Position numbers and translations under genes: made by a program. A stretch of DNA of 64,000 nt from Bacteroides sp. (GTDB lineage Bacteria; Bacteroidota; Bacteroidia; Bacteroidales; Muribaculaceae): assembly GCA_014802105.1 (NCBI GenBank), contig JAAVCX010000030.1, forward strand, positions 24,245-88,244. Reading direction: 5' to 3'. This document shows positions 1 through 9,130 of the stretch, one piece after another. The notes below the pieces were generated by a model that was not told where the DNA came from, searched no databases, and worked only from the letters and a program-made list of their open reading frames with translations. The stretch's first letter is position 1, and every line of letters starts with the position of its first letter.

Positions 1-933
1 ACGCTCAGTCTCGGCACGGCGGCGAGTGGCCCGCAACCTCATCACCAGTATCACCACCCCAAGCAGCGACGCAAGCACCACTGCCGCACCCATGGCGAGA
101 AGCAGGCGCAGCTCCGAACTACGCACCTTCATCTCCTCCTCACGTCGACGAGTATGTTCGAGATTGTAGAGGTCTTCGTAGACTTTCGACTCGGACAGCG
201 AGGTTATCAGCGAATCCTGAAGAGCCGTGAGCCGTTCCTCCATGACCTCGGCACGCGGGCGGTCGCCACAGGCGGCATAGATGTCGGCGAGCAGACGCAA
301 CTCCTCACGCGAGTAGTGCCGGGGGGCATCATAGTAAGCGAGCATCTCAAGCTCGGGACTATCATCAGTGAGCCTCCCGGTGCGCGCGAGTGCGTAGGCT
401 CGGTAGAGCAATTCAGTGTCAGTGAGTTGGTCGAAGCCTATACTGTCTGACAGCGCCAACACACCGACCCATTCGCCGAGTCCCGTCAGAGCCGGAAGCT
501 GCCGCCGGAGCAGAGAGGTGGGAGCCGAGGGGAGAGAGGTGATATACTCTACACATTCACGATATCTCTTAGCGTCAGTGAGTGCATCGGCATAGATACC
601 TTGCGCCTCCTCGTCATCGGGAGTGCAACCGAGTGCCATTTCGGCAAACGATAGTGCTGAGATTGTGTTATGGGCCGCAGAGTGGCAGAGGGATATCATC
701 TTATAGGCCGCACCCTTCACATCGTCATCGGCCTCGGGTGCCGAGGCGGCCTCATCGGCGGCATACATAGCCTCGGGCACACGCTGCTCGCTCAGATAGG
801 CCTCGGCCTCCTCGCAACGCTCGCGCGCCTGAGTCAGCGACTGCACCGGTTCATCGCCCCGGCCGTCACAGCCGGTCGACATTACGAGTGCCGCCGCGAC
901 ACATATCGCACTAAGAGGGTGTCTGCATCTCAT
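1..933 (-). CDS. TPR-type lipoprotein/sensor, N-terminal part (truncated by window edge)
   Basis: Reading the minus strand from ATG at 933 gives 311 codons open to base 1 without a stop, so the gene continues outside the window. The N-terminus is a lipoprotein-like signal (ICVAAALVMSTGCDG, Cys about residue 22). It is followed by about 230 residues of helical, Ala/Glu/Leu-rich sequence with TPR-like spacing. A basic, Glu-rich coiled segment (HTRRREEEMKVRSSELRL) leads into one hydrophobic span (about residues 282-303) and then Arg-rich cytoplasmic sequence. TPR region, single TM and a cytoplasmic tail is the common Bacteroidota plan for a periplasmic sensor fused to a LuxR-type DNA-binding or histidine-kinase domain. 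That C-terminal part is not visible here, so the output domain is unknown. It is divergent from trpS, with 213 bp between the two start codons. Confidence 0.75.
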   Translation of the reverse strand, partial: MRCRHPLSAICVAAALVMSTGCDGRGDEPVQSLTQARERCEEAEAYLSEQRVPEAMYAADEAASAPEADDDVKGAAYKMISLCHSAAHNTISALSFAEMALGCTPDDEEAQGIYADALTDAKRYRECVEYITSLPSAPTSLLRRQLPALTGLGEWVGVLALSDSIGFDQLTDTELLYRAYALARTGRLTDDSPELEMLAYYDAPRHYSREELRLLADIYAACGDRPRAEVMEERLTALQDSLITSLSESKVYEDLYNLEHTRRREEEMKVRSSELRLLLAMGAAVVLASLLGVVILVMRLRATRRRAETER

Positions 934-1023
934 GACATCGGCGAAGATACGCCGTTTCCACGGAATTACCAAAAAATTAAACACTCCGAGTCGGCCGCTC
1001 TCGTACGTGCGTGAATATTAGTG

Positions 1024-1054
1024 TTGGGGGAGTGGAAAATTTTTCCTACCTTTG
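1024..1054 (+). promoter_or_regulatory. Bacteroidota-type promoter for trpS
   Basis: TTG at 1024-1026, a 20-bp spacer, then TACCTTTG at 1047-1054 matches the -33/-7 consensus (TTG / TAnnTTTG). It lies 93 bp upstream of the trpS ATG. It also means that the upstream GTG extension of the trpS frame (from 1021) cannot be translated from this transcript. Confidence 0.7.
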
Positions 1055-1146
1055 CAGGAAATTATATCCTGACGCGGCCGATCCTCAGATCAGTCGCCGT
1101 CAACCATCATCACACTCACCGTAACTTAGTTCCACATCACATAGCG

Positions 1147-2208
1147 ATGAAAGAAAAAGAGATAGTGCTCTCAGGCATCCGCGCCACCGGCAACCTTCAC
1201 CTCGGTAACTACTATGGAGCCCTGAGCAAATTTGTGGCCATGCAGGACGACTATGACTGCAATTATTTCATAGCCGACCTCCACGCCCTCACCACCAACC
1301 CCGACCCCAAGGCCCTCCATGAGAATGTGCGCAATATCCTTGCCGAATACCTGGCGGCCGGAGTAGACCCCGACAAATCGACCATCTTCGTGCAGAGCGA
1401 TGTGCCCGAAATCTCTGAAATGTACCTCCTGCTCAACATGCACGTCGGCATAGGCGAACTGATGCGTACCGCCTCGTTCAAGGACAAGGCACGCAAACAG
1501 CTCGGTATCACCGACGACACCCAGGACATCGAGAAACAGATCATTGGCGCCGAGACCAACAAGCGCGTCAATGCCGGCCTGCTCACCTACCCCACCCTCA
1601 TGGCCGTAGACATCCTGATACAGAAAGCCCACAAGGTACCCGTAGGCAAAGATCAGGAACAGCACCTGGAGCTCACCCGCCGCTTTGCCCGCCGCTTCAA
1701 CTCTTTCTATGGCGTAGACCTCTTCCCCGAACCTCAGAACTTCAACTTCGGCGAGCACTCGGTCAAGGTGCCCGGCCTCGACGGCTCAGGCAAAATGGGC
1801 AAGAGCGAGGGCAACTGCATCTATCTCGTCGACGAGGAGAAAGTGTTGCGCAAGAAAGTGATGCGCGCCAAGACCGATGAAGGCCCCAAGGAGCCCAACC
1901 AGCCTGTCAGCGAGCCTGTCGAAAACCTTTTCACCCTGCTCGAGCTCACCTCGGGCCCCGAGATAGTGAAGCAATATCGCGATGCCTACGCCGACTGCTC
2001 GATACGCTACGGCGACCTCAAGAAACAGTTGGCCGACGATATCCTCAAAGTGACCACACCCATACGCGAGCGTTACGAAGACATACGCGCCGACGAGGCC
2101 TACATAGCCCGCGTTGTAAGACAGGGTGCCGAGAAGGCTCGCGAGCGTGCCGCCAAGACTCTGGCCGAAGTGCGCCAGGCCATGGGCATCATCAAATTCA
2201 AAGGCTGA
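1147..2208 (+). CDS. trpS: Tryptophan--tRNA ligase
   Basis: 353-residue class I aminoacyl-tRNA synthetase that charges tRNA-Trp in the cytoplasm. The HIGH-type signature is HLGN at residues 18-21 (context TGNLHLGNYYGAL). The KMSKS-type loop is KMGKS near residues 215-219. The length is normal for bacterial TrpRS. ATG 1147 was chosen because the protein then begins directly with the beta strand before the HIGH motif (KEIVLSGIRATG), and because the frame's upstream extension lies in the promoter region. The stop TGA is followed at once by TAA and then the ATG of the DUF2723 gene (3-bp gap), so the two are almost certainly cotranscribed. Confidence 0.97.
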   Translation: MKEKEIVLSGIRATGNLHLGNYYGALSKFVAMQDDYDCNYFIADLHALTTNPDPKALHENVRNILAEYLAAGVDPDKSTIFVQSDVPEISEMYLLLNMHVGIGELMRTASFKDKARKQLGITDDTQDIEKQIIGAETNKRVNAGLLTYPTLMAVDILIQKAHKVPVGKDQEQHLELTRRFARRFNSFYGVDLFPEPQNFNFGEHSVKVPGLDGSGKMGKSEGNCIYLVDEEKVLRKKVMRAKTDEGPKEPNQPVSEPVENLFTLLELTSGPEIVKQYRDAYADCSIRYGDLKKQLADDILKVTTPIRERYEDIRADEAYIARVVRQGAEKARERAAKTLAEVRQAMGIIKFKG

Positions 2209-2211
2209 TAA

Positions 2212-5200
2212 ATGAAACGCTACAACCTCATCAACGACCTGCTCGGCTGGGCTTGTTTCCTTGTCGCAGCAGTCACCTACATGCTGACTCTGGAGCCCAC
2301 CGCCAGTTTCTGGGATTGTCCGGAGTTCATCTCCCAAGGCTACAAACTGGAAGTAGGCCACCCGCCGGGCAACCCCATCTTCATGCTGGCGGCCCGCTTC
2401 TTCGTCAACTTTGCCTTTGGCGACGTCACCAAAGTAGCCCTCATGGTCAACGCCATGTCGGGACTCCTCTCGGCGGGCACCATCCTGCTTCTCTTCTGGA
2501 CGGTGACTCACCTGGTGAAGCGACTGATAGTCAAAGACGACGCCACGGAGGTGAGCCTCGTGCAGATGCTTGTCATCTTCGGTTCGGGAGTGTGTGGCGC
2601 CCTGGTCTACACCTGGAGCGACACCTTCTGGTTCTCGGCCGTCGAGGGTGAGGTCTATGCTTTCTCGTCGTTCTGCACGGCGCTCGTGTTCTGGCTCATC
2701 CTGAAATGGGAGAACCGCGCCCACACGCCCCACAGCGACAAATATCTGATATTCATAGCCTATATAATAGGTATATCCATCGCCGTCCACCTGCTCAACC
2801 TGTTGTGTATCCCGGCCATAGGTCTGGTCATCTACTATCGTCTCAGCAAGTCGGCCACAGCCACCGGATCGCTGATCACTCTGGCGCTCTCGGCCGTGGT
2901 GGTAGGTCTGATCCTTTATGGTCTGGTGCCCGGCTTCATCGAGGTGGCCCAATACTTCGAGCTCTTCTTTGTCAATGTTGCCGGCTTCTCCTACAACATC
3001 GGAGTGCTCATCTATGCCATTCTCGCCGTGGCCTCGTTCATCTGGGCCGTGCGCGAGCTCTATCTCCAGCGCAGCGTCAGCGCCATACGCTGGAGCGTGG
3101 CACTGAGCATCCTCCTCTCGGGTATCCCCTTCATAGGCAACAGCATGTGGATCCCCGTGATCGTGATGGGTGCCACGATGTGCTATCTGTGGATGGCAAA
3201 GAAGCTACCCGTGAGATTGCTCAATCTCGTGGTGACGAGCATCTTCGTGATCTTCATCGGCTACTCGAGCTATGCCCTGCTGCTGATACGCTCCAACGCC
3301 AATCCTCCGATGAACCAGAACGCTCCCGACAACGTCTTCTCGCTGGCGTCCTATCTCAACCGCGAGCAGTATGGCGAGCGTCCGCTCTTCTATGGCCAGA
3401 CCCTCAACTCGTCGGTAGTCTATGAAGCCGATGCGCAGGGACAGCTCTCGCCCCGCTATGACGAAGGTGGAAGCCAGTACAGCAAGACGGCCAAGACCTC
3501 GCCCGAGGAGAAAGACCGTTACGTCTTCCAGGGCTACAAGAAAAACTACATCATGTCGCCCGAGCTCAATATGCTCTTCCCGCGCATTTACAGCGGAGCC
3601 TATAAGAACGACTATTCGAGCTGGATCGGAGGCCTGAAAGGTACACCCGTGAAAGCGACCCAATATGTCGACAGCAACGGCAACCCCCTTCAGAAAGTCG
3701 ACCGCATCAAGCCGACCTTTGCCGAAAACCTCAACTTCTTCCTCGTCTACCAGCTCAACCACATGTACTGGCGTTATTTCATGTGGAACTTCGCAGGTCG
3801 CCAGAACGACCTCCAGGGCAACGGCGAGGTCAACCGCGGCAACTGGATCTCAGGCTTCCCGTTTATCGACAATGCCCGTCTGGGCGACCAGAGCCTTCTC
3901 CCCTACGAAGAGGGTGAAGGCAATCCGGGCCACAATGTCTTCTACATGCTCCCGCTCATCCTCGGCCTGATAGGTCTCGGATGGCAAGCCTTCGTGTCAA
4001 AGCGCGGCATCGAGCAGTTCTGGGTGATATTCTTCCTCTTTTTCATGACAGGTATCGCCATAGTGCTCTACCTCAACCAGACCCCCGGACAGCCTCGTGA
4101 GCGCGACTATGCCTTTGCCGGATCGTTCTATGCCTATGCCATCTGGGTAGGCATGGGTGTGGCCGGTGTGTGGCAACTGATCTGCATGGCTCTCAGCCGC
4201 AAGCCCAAGGCCGAGAAAGACACTAAAGCACCCGCTCCCGAGAGCGAGGCCAACGTTCAGGACAACGTCTCGTCCAAGAGTGCTCTGACGGCCGCCATCT
4301 TAGCTTGTGTGATCGGTCTGGCCGTGCCCATTCAGATGGTCTCGCAGACCTGGGACGATCACGATCGCTCAGGCCGCTACACCACCCGCGACTTCGGCAT
4401 GAACTATCTGTCGTCGGTCGACGAGAACGGCATTATCTTCACCAACGGTGACAACGACACCTTCCCCCTGTGGTATGCCCAGGAGGTCGAGGGCTACCGC
4501 ACCGACGTCAAGGTGGTCAACCTCAGCTATCTCACCACCGACTGGTATGCCAACCAGATCACCCACCCCTCCTACAATGCCGCCGGCGTAGAAGTACAGG
4601 CAAAGCCTACCGACTATGCCTACGACCGCATGAATTTCAGCTACTACCATCCCGAGGCCAAGGACACTACCGCAGTACTCGTCGAGAGCTCGCTGGCCCA
4701 GCTCTATGATCCCTCGTCGAGCCGCAACGCCTGGAACGCGCCCATGATGCTCCACACCAGGATGTATATGCCCGCCAATCTCGAGGAGGCTGTGGCTCAG
4801 GGACGCATCACCCCCGAGGAGGCCGCCAAGGCCTCGTCGGTGATCGATGTCGATATGGCCAACGATGTGGCTTCGCAGCGCACAGGCGGCCTGACTCTGA
4901 GTCAGGTGCTGACACTCGACATCATCAACTCGAGCGTCAAGAACGGCTGGAAGCGCCCCGTCTACTTTGCCTCGACCGTTCCTGCCGAAGACTACTATAT
5001 CGGTCTCCAGCCCTACATGCGCTCCACCGGTATGGCCTTTGAGTTTACACCTGTATATAATGATGAGAACAGCAGCCGTGACATCCTGGCCATCAATCTC
5101 GACAAAGCTTATCGCAATATCACCGAGAAATTCCGCTGGGGAGGTCTCGAGAATGTCACCGCTCCCGGCGATCTCTATCTCGACGAGACTGTGAGACGCA

Positions 5201-5754
5201 TGGTGACCACCCATCGCACATATATCGTGGAGACCGCCACAGCCCTTGTCAACGAGGCCATACTCGCCTCACAGGCCGCCGAGGAAAATCCCGAGCTCGC
5301 CGACAGCGAGGAGATCAAGGCATTCCAGGCCGACCGCTATGCCAAAGCGTTGGAGCTCATGAAGATCTGTGAGGAGAAGCTCCCCGAGGCAGCCGCCCCC
5401 TACGCCCTGCAGATGCGTCAGAAGATGGCTCAGGTATATGCCCGCATAGGCTTGGTCACCGACAATCCCGAGTATCTCCATCATGCTTTCGACCTGCTTG
5501 AGGCCGAGATACGCCGCGCCGGCCATAACGCCCGCTACTATCAGAGCCTCACCCCCTGGCAATACTCGACCCTGTCTATGAACGACCGTTTTGCCGAGAC
5601 CTACTATCTGGTATATCTCCTGCAAGACTACTCAGATCTCGGGGGCGACGCCGAGTCGATGATCCACGAGCTCGAGGATCTCGGAGTAAACTTCGACCGC
5701 ATAGCCAATATCATCGAGGCCCAGCGCAAGAACAAGTCGTCAGCGCAGCAATAA
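2212..5754 (+). CDS. DUF2723 / TMEM260-like large membrane protein, putative GT-C O-glycosyltransferase
   Basis: 1180-residue protein. The N-terminal half has about a dozen hydrophobic spans (first at residues 8-25, last near 690-715). The C-terminal half is soluble and predicted periplasmic. Early acidic residues follow the first TM (LEPTASFWDCPEF), as in GT-C glycosyltransferases. The PGQPRERDYAFAGS stretch near residue 625 and the GDNDTFPLWYAQEVEGYR stretch near residue 750 are hallmarks I associate with DUF2723 proteins of Bacteroidota. Vertebrate TMEM260, which carries this domain, is a protein O-mannosyltransferase, and a role in Bacteroidota protein O-glycosylation has been proposed. 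For this protein that remains inference. It starts 3 bp after trpS. The C-terminal 200 residues are rich in helices and may be TPR-like. Confidence 0.85.
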   Translation: MKRYNLINDLLGWACFLVAAVTYMLTLEPTASFWDCPEFISQGYKLEVGHPPGNPIFMLAARFFVNFAFGDVTKVALMVNAMSGLLSAGTILLLFWTVTHLVKRLIVKDDATEVSLVQMLVIFGSGVCGALVYTWSDTFWFSAVEGEVYAFSSFCTALVFWLILKWENRAHTPHSDKYLIFIAYIIGISIAVHLLNLLCIPAIGLVIYYRLSKSATATGSLITLALSAVVVGLILYGLVPGFIEVAQYFELFFVNVAGFSYNIGVLIYAILAVASFIWAVRELYLQRSVSAIRWSVALSILLSGIPFIGNSMWIPVIVMGATMCYLWMAKKLPVRLLNLVVTSIFVIFIGYSSYALLLIRSNANPPMNQNAPDNVFSLASYLNREQYGERPLFYGQTLNSSVVYEADAQGQLSPRYDEGGSQYSKTAKTSPEEKDRYVFQGYKKNYIMSPELNMLFPRIYSGAYKNDYSSWIGGLKGTPVKATQYVDSNGNPLQKVDRIKPTFAENLNFFLVYQLNHMYWRYFMWNFAGRQNDLQGNGEVNRGNWISGFPFIDNARLGDQSLLPYEEGEGNPGHNVFYMLPLILGLIGLGWQAFVSKRGIEQFWVIFFLFFMTGIAIVLYLNQTPGQPRERDYAFAGSFYAYAIWVGMGVAGVWQLICMALSRKPKAEKDTKAPAPESEANVQDNVSSKSALTAAILACVIGLAVPIQMVSQTWDDHDRSGRYTTRDFGMNYLSSVDENGIIFTNGDNDTFPLWYAQEVEGYRTDVKVVNLSYLTTDWYANQITHPSYNAAGVEVQAKPTDYAYDRMNFSYYHPEAKDTTAVLVESSLAQLYDPSSSRNAWNAPMMLHTRMYMPANLEEAVAQGRITPEEAAKASSVIDVDMANDVASQRTGGLTLSQVLTLDIINSSVKNGWKRPVYFASTVPAEDYYIGLQPYMRSTGMAFEFTPVYNDENSSRDILAINLDKAYRNITEKFRWGGLENVTAPGDLYLDETVRRMVTTHRTYIVETATALVNEAILASQAAEENPELADSEEIKAFQADRYAKALELMKICEEKLPEAAAPYALQMRQKMAQVYARIGLVTDNPEYLHHAFDLLEAEIRRAGHNARYYQSLTPWQYSTLSMNDRFAETYYLVYLLQDYSDLGGDAESMIHELEDLGVNFDRIANIIEAQRKNKSSAQQ

Positions 5755-5807
5755 AACATCCGTTCCACCCGCAACCCCCTCTTAGAAATCCCCCACCCGA
5801 CTACTCA

Positions 5808-6878
5808 ATGGATCAAAAGAAAATAAAAGTGGGTATCACCCACGGTGACATTAACGGCATCGGCTACGAGACCATCCTGAAGGCACTCGAAAACGCCGAA
5901 CTGGCCGAGATATGCACCCCGGTGGTCTATGGATCGGCCAAAATAGCCGCCCATTACCGCAAACTCATGGATCTGCCCGAGGTGAAATTCACCCGCATCG
6001 CCGGTGCCGACCAGGCCGATGGAGATCTCAACTATATAATTAATGTGGTAGGCGAGGATGTCATGCCCGAGCCGGGACAGGTATCAGCCACCTCGGGCCA
6101 GGCCGCTCTGGCCGCCCTCGAGCAGGCCGTGAGCGACCTCAAGCAAGGCCTCATCGACGTGCTTGTCACCTGTCCTATCTCCAAAGATGCCATCCATAGC
6201 GACGAGTTCAACTTCCCCGGCCACACCGAGTTTCTCGAAGCCCGTCTGGGCGAGAGCGGCGACAAAGCCATGATGATCATGGCCGGCGAGCGCCTCAGGG
6301 TAGCGCTCGTGACCATTCACGAGCCGCTGGCCTCCGTCTCGGCCGACATCACCCGCGAGAAGATCGTCGACAGCATACAGCGTTTCGCCCACTCGCTCAC
6401 AGCCGACTTCGGCATACACAAACCTCGCATCGCGGTGCTCTCGCTCAACCCCCATGCCGGCGACAACGGCGTGATAGGCAAGGAGGACTCCGAGATAGTG
6501 GCTCCCGCCATCGAGGAAGCTTATAAAAAACATGTCCTCGCCTTCGGCCCCTATCCCGCCGACGGATTTTTCGGCAGCGGAGCCTATTCAAAGTTTGACG
6601 GTGTCCTGGCAATGTATCATGACCAGGGGCTCATCCCCTTCAAACTCATCGAGGGGGAGAACGGCATCAACTACACCGCCGGACTCAAGAGTGTGCGCAC
6701 CTCGCCCGACCACGGTACCGCCTTCGATATAGCCGGCCAGGGCAAAGCCGACCCGCAGTCATTGCGCCAGGCCATTTACACAGCCATAGACATATACCGC
6801 AACCGACGCCGCGAAGCCGAGGCTACCGCCAACCCCCTGCGTCGCCAGAACTTCGACCGGGGCCGCGGCAACGACTGA
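5808..6878 (+). CDS. pdxA: 4-hydroxythreonine-4-phosphate dehydrogenase (PdxA)
   Basis: 356-residue PdxA-family NAD-dependent dehydrogenase for the DXP-dependent pyridoxal 5'-phosphate pathway. It oxidises 4-phosphohydroxy-L-threonine, whose product is condensed by PdxJ. Visible family motifs are THGDINGIGYE at the N-terminus, FPGHTEFLE near residue 142, LNPHAGDNG near 214, MYHDQGLIPFK near 271 and SVRTSPDHGTAFDIAG near 300, with the conserved metal-ligand histidines in these blocks. Length is slightly above the roughly 330 usual because of a basic, disordered C-terminal tail. pdxJ is not in the window. The gene is 53 bp after the DUF2723 gene and 25 bp before the nucleotidyltransferase, so it may share a transcript with both although it has no evident functional link to them. 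Confidence 0.96.
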   Translation: MDQKKIKVGITHGDINGIGYETILKALENAELAEICTPVVYGSAKIAAHYRKLMDLPEVKFTRIAGADQADGDLNYIINVVGEDVMPEPGQVSATSGQAALAALEQAVSDLKQGLIDVLVTCPISKDAIHSDEFNFPGHTEFLEARLGESGDKAMMIMAGERLRVALVTIHEPLASVSADITREKIVDSIQRFAHSLTADFGIHKPRIAVLSLNPHAGDNGVIGKEDSEIVAPAIEEAYKKHVLAFGPYPADGFFGSGAYSKFDGVLAMYHDQGLIPFKLIEGENGINYTAGLKSVRTSPDHGTAFDIAGQGKADPQSLRQAIYTAIDIYRNRRREAEATANPLRRQNFDRGRGND

Positions 6879-6903
6879 GCCTACCGTCTAAAACCGACCC
6901 ACA

Positions 6904-7620
6904 GTGTACTACGCCATCCTTGCCGCCGGACACGGCTCCCGACTCAAAGACGAAGGTCTCACCACCCCCAAGCCTTTCGTCAAGGCCGGCGACGCCTCAC
7001 TGCTTGACAGGCTCGTCAGCCTGCTTTCGGCCCGTGACGACTCTACCGGCCTTGGCGTGATCCTCAACCCCGACTCCATGAGATGGGCCCGCGAGAACGG
7101 TGCCGATGCCTCCCTGTCAGGGATCGATCATCTCGTGAGCGTCTTCACCGAGGGGTCGTTGGAGTCGCTCAGAGCATTGGCTCCCTCCATACGTGAGAGT
7201 GGCGACAGCCACTTCTGCCTGACGACAGTCGACAGCGTGTGGGACGCGCGGGAGTTCTCCGCCTATCTGAAAGCCTTTGACGATCAGAAAGACGATATAG
7301 ACGGCCTCATGGCGGTCACCTCATATATCGACGATGACTCTCCTCTCTGGGTAGCCGTCGACCGCGACTCTGAGATCACCGGTTTCCGCGACACACCTCC
7401 CGAGGATGCGCGCTATGTCTCGGGCGGAGTCTATCTGCTCCCCATGAGCGCTCTCGATCTGCTCGACGATTGTCACGACAGGGGACTGAGACGCATGCGT
7501 GACTTCCAGCGCGCTCTGATAGCCAACGGTCTCAGACTCAAAGCCTATCCCTTCAGCGTCATCATTGATGTAGACCGGCCCCGCGATCTCGATGCCGCCC
7601 GGAGGCTGTTTCACTCCTGA
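6904..7620 (+). CDS. NTP transferase (sugar- or inositol-phosphate cytidylyltransferase-like)
   Basis: 238-residue Rossmann-like nucleotidyltransferase. The signature loop AAGHGSR (residues 7-13) followed by PKPF (22-25) is the nucleotide-binding motif of the NTP_transferase family. The start is GTG at 6904; no ATG lies upstream in frame and the beta strand begins at residue 2. It opens a run of seven closely spaced genes containing two CDP-alcohol phosphotransferases. By analogy with inositol-1-phosphate cytidylyltransferase (IPCT) of the CDP-inositol pathway, a likely reaction is CTP plus a polyol phosphate giving CDP-polyol and PPi. The substrate is inferred from context, not read from the sequence. 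A sugar-1-phosphate uridylyl- or guanylyltransferase is the main alternative. Confidence 0.85.
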   Translation: MYYAILAAGHGSRLKDEGLTTPKPFVKAGDASLLDRLVSLLSARDDSTGLGVILNPDSMRWARENGADASLSGIDHLVSVFTEGSLESLRALAPSIRESGDSHFCLTTVDSVWDAREFSAYLKAFDDQKDDIDGLMAVTSYIDDDSPLWVAVDRDSEITGFRDTPPEDARYVSGGVYLLPMSALDLLDDCHDRGLRRMRDFQRALIANGLRLKAYPFSVIIDVDRPRDLDAARRLFHS

Positions 7621-7659
7621 GCCCCTCTTTACCCCCTTTCCCTTACACTATTACCCTTC

Positions 7660-8526
7660 ATGGCCGATACAAAAATAGCAGCAATACTCCGCGCCGGAGC
7701 CTATTCACCCAACCACATAGGCAACGACGCAGCTATCATCAACCTCACCTGCGAGCAACTGCGCAAGCGGGGGTGTGCCGTAAAGACCTACTCGGAGGAA
7801 CAGCTCATAGCAGGAGCCGTCACCGAGCCTAACGTCATACACATGTGTCGCGACCAGCGCTCGTTTCCCGTGCTCCAGGCTATGGAAGAGGAGGGAAGAG
7901 TAGTGATCAACTCGGGCTACGGAGTGGAAAACTGCACCCGCGAGCGACTGACACGCATACTCCTGGGCTCGGGCTTCCCCTATCCCGAGAGCATCATAGT
8001 CAACACCAACCAGACCGTCACCGAACAGATGACCCGCCTTGGCATGTCGCAGGCCTGGATCAAGCGCGGCGACACATACGCCCAGCATAAAGAAGACGTC
8101 ACCTACGTGCGCCATCCCGATGAGGCCCAGGAGGTGCTTCAGGAATACTTCCTGAGAGGCATCAAGCGAGCCGTAATCAACCGCCACCTCTCGGGCGACC
8201 AGGTGAAATTCTACGGAGTGCGCGGCACCGACTACTTCTATTGTTTCTACCACTTCGAGAAAAGCTTCTCCTATAAGGGGGACGACAAGGCACGCCACTT
8301 CGACAAAGATCTCATGAGATTTGACCTCGATAAGTTTCGCGACACCTGTGACCGTGCCGCCGACCTGCTCGACATACGCATCTATGGAGGCGACGCCATC
8401 ATAGCCCCCGACGGCTCCTTCTCGATCATCGACTTCAACGACTGGCCCAGTTTCGCTCCCTGTCGAGTCGAGGCCTCGGCCGTCATAGCCCGTGCCATAC
8501 TCGCTGAGATAAAGAAGCGCAAGTGA
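7660..8526 (+). CDS. ATP-grasp-like enzyme of the lipid-headgroup cluster
   Basis: 288 residues, soluble, no signal peptide. The last third has the look of an ATP-grasp domain: the strand pair IRIYGGDAIIAPDGSFS, then IIDFNDWPSF near residues 257-266. In this the Asp...Asn pair occupies the place of the Mg-binding acidic/Asn residues of ATP-grasp folds, as in the (V/I)IDxNxxP of inositol-tris/tetrakisphosphate kinases and RimK relatives. An AWIKRGD segment near residue 128 could supply the ATP-binding Lys. The N-terminal 100 residues look like the pre-ATP-grasp Rossmann-like lobe. It lies 39 bp after the nucleotidyltransferase and 51 bp before the GtrA gene. A kinase or ligase acting on an inositol-like headgroup is an inference from motif and context. 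Peptide or amino-acid ligation is the alternative. Confidence 0.65.
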   Translation: MADTKIAAILRAGAYSPNHIGNDAAIINLTCEQLRKRGCAVKTYSEEQLIAGAVTEPNVIHMCRDQRSFPVLQAMEEEGRVVINSGYGVENCTRERLTRILLGSGFPYPESIIVNTNQTVTEQMTRLGMSQAWIKRGDTYAQHKEDVTYVRHPDEAQEVLQEYFLRGIKRAVINRHLSGDQVKFYGVRGTDYFYCFYHFEKSFSYKGDDKARHFDKDLMRFDLDKFRDTCDRAADLLDIRIYGGDAIIAPDGSFSIIDFNDWPSFAPCRVEASAVIARAILAEIKKRK

Positions 8527-8577
8527 CACAGGCTCCTCCTCACTTTGTGACCGCTACGATAAAGACCTTACAGAAAA

Positions 8578-9123
8578 ATGTCATCAGAAAGCATCAACCG
8601 ACTCAAGGACAGGTTTCTCCACGGCGAGGGACTCATCACCACTTTCCTGCGCTCCATAGTCTCCTCCCAGGCAGCCTCATGGACCGACATGATAGTGCGC
8701 ATCGTGCTCTTCTCCCTCGTGTTCACACATCTTGACCCCTTCTACCGCTCCAATCTCTCGGTGGCATGCGGAGCCATCGTGGGCGGTATCGTCAACTGCG
8801 TCATCAACTACCACTTCACCTTCCACGCCACCGGTCAGAATGTCAAGGCCGTCATCATCAAATATGCCCTCGTCTGGACCGGCTCGATGCTCCTCAACAT
8901 GTATGGCACCACCTTTGCCTCCCAGGCCCTGAGCCACTGGGACTTCCTCCATTCCTTAGGCTTTACGGCCGACGCTATCTTCACCGTCTCGACCCTAACA
9001 GTGTCACTGCTGGTGTCGTGGTTCTGGAACTTCACCCTCCAGCGTTACTTCGTGTACCGGCCTACGCGCTTCGACAACACCGCCATAGCCATCGTCAACT
9101 TTTTCATTCCCAAGAAACATTAA
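8578..9123 (+). CDS. GtrA-like small membrane protein
   Basis: 181 residues with four hydrophobic segments (about 45-60, 68-88, 100-118, 137-160) and the C-terminal signature NFTLQRYFVYRP, which corresponds to the N-F-x-x-x-R-x-F/W-V-F end of GtrA/PF04138 proteins. GtrA-family members are linked to moving polyprenyl-linked sugars or other lipid-linked groups across the inner membrane, often next to a transferase. Here the neighbours are CDP-alcohol phosphotransferases rather than a DPM-like glycosyltransferase, which suggests a flippase or scaffold role in the same lipid pathway (inference). The start ATG 8578 follows a 51-bp gap after the ATP-grasp gene. The next gene begins 7 bp after the stop. 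Confidence 0.8.
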   Translation: MSSESINRLKDRFLHGEGLITTFLRSIVSSQAASWTDMIVRIVLFSLVFTHLDPFYRSNLSVACGAIVGGIVNCVINYHFTFHATGQNVKAVIIKYALVWTGSMLLNMYGTTFASQALSHWDFLHSLGFTADAIFTVSTLTVSLLVSWFWNFTLQRYFVYRPTRFDNTAIAIVNFFIPKKH

Positions 9124-9130
9124 CTGAGCC

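Noticed and set aside
154..1014. Short plus-strand open frames opposite the TPR lipoprotein (154-450, 582-770, 670-1014)
   Set aside because: They are antisense to a long, continuous minus-strand frame with a lipoprotein signal and TM.
1021..1146. N-terminal extension of trpS from GTG 1021
   Set aside because: Overlaps the -33/-7 promoter, so cannot be in the mRNA.
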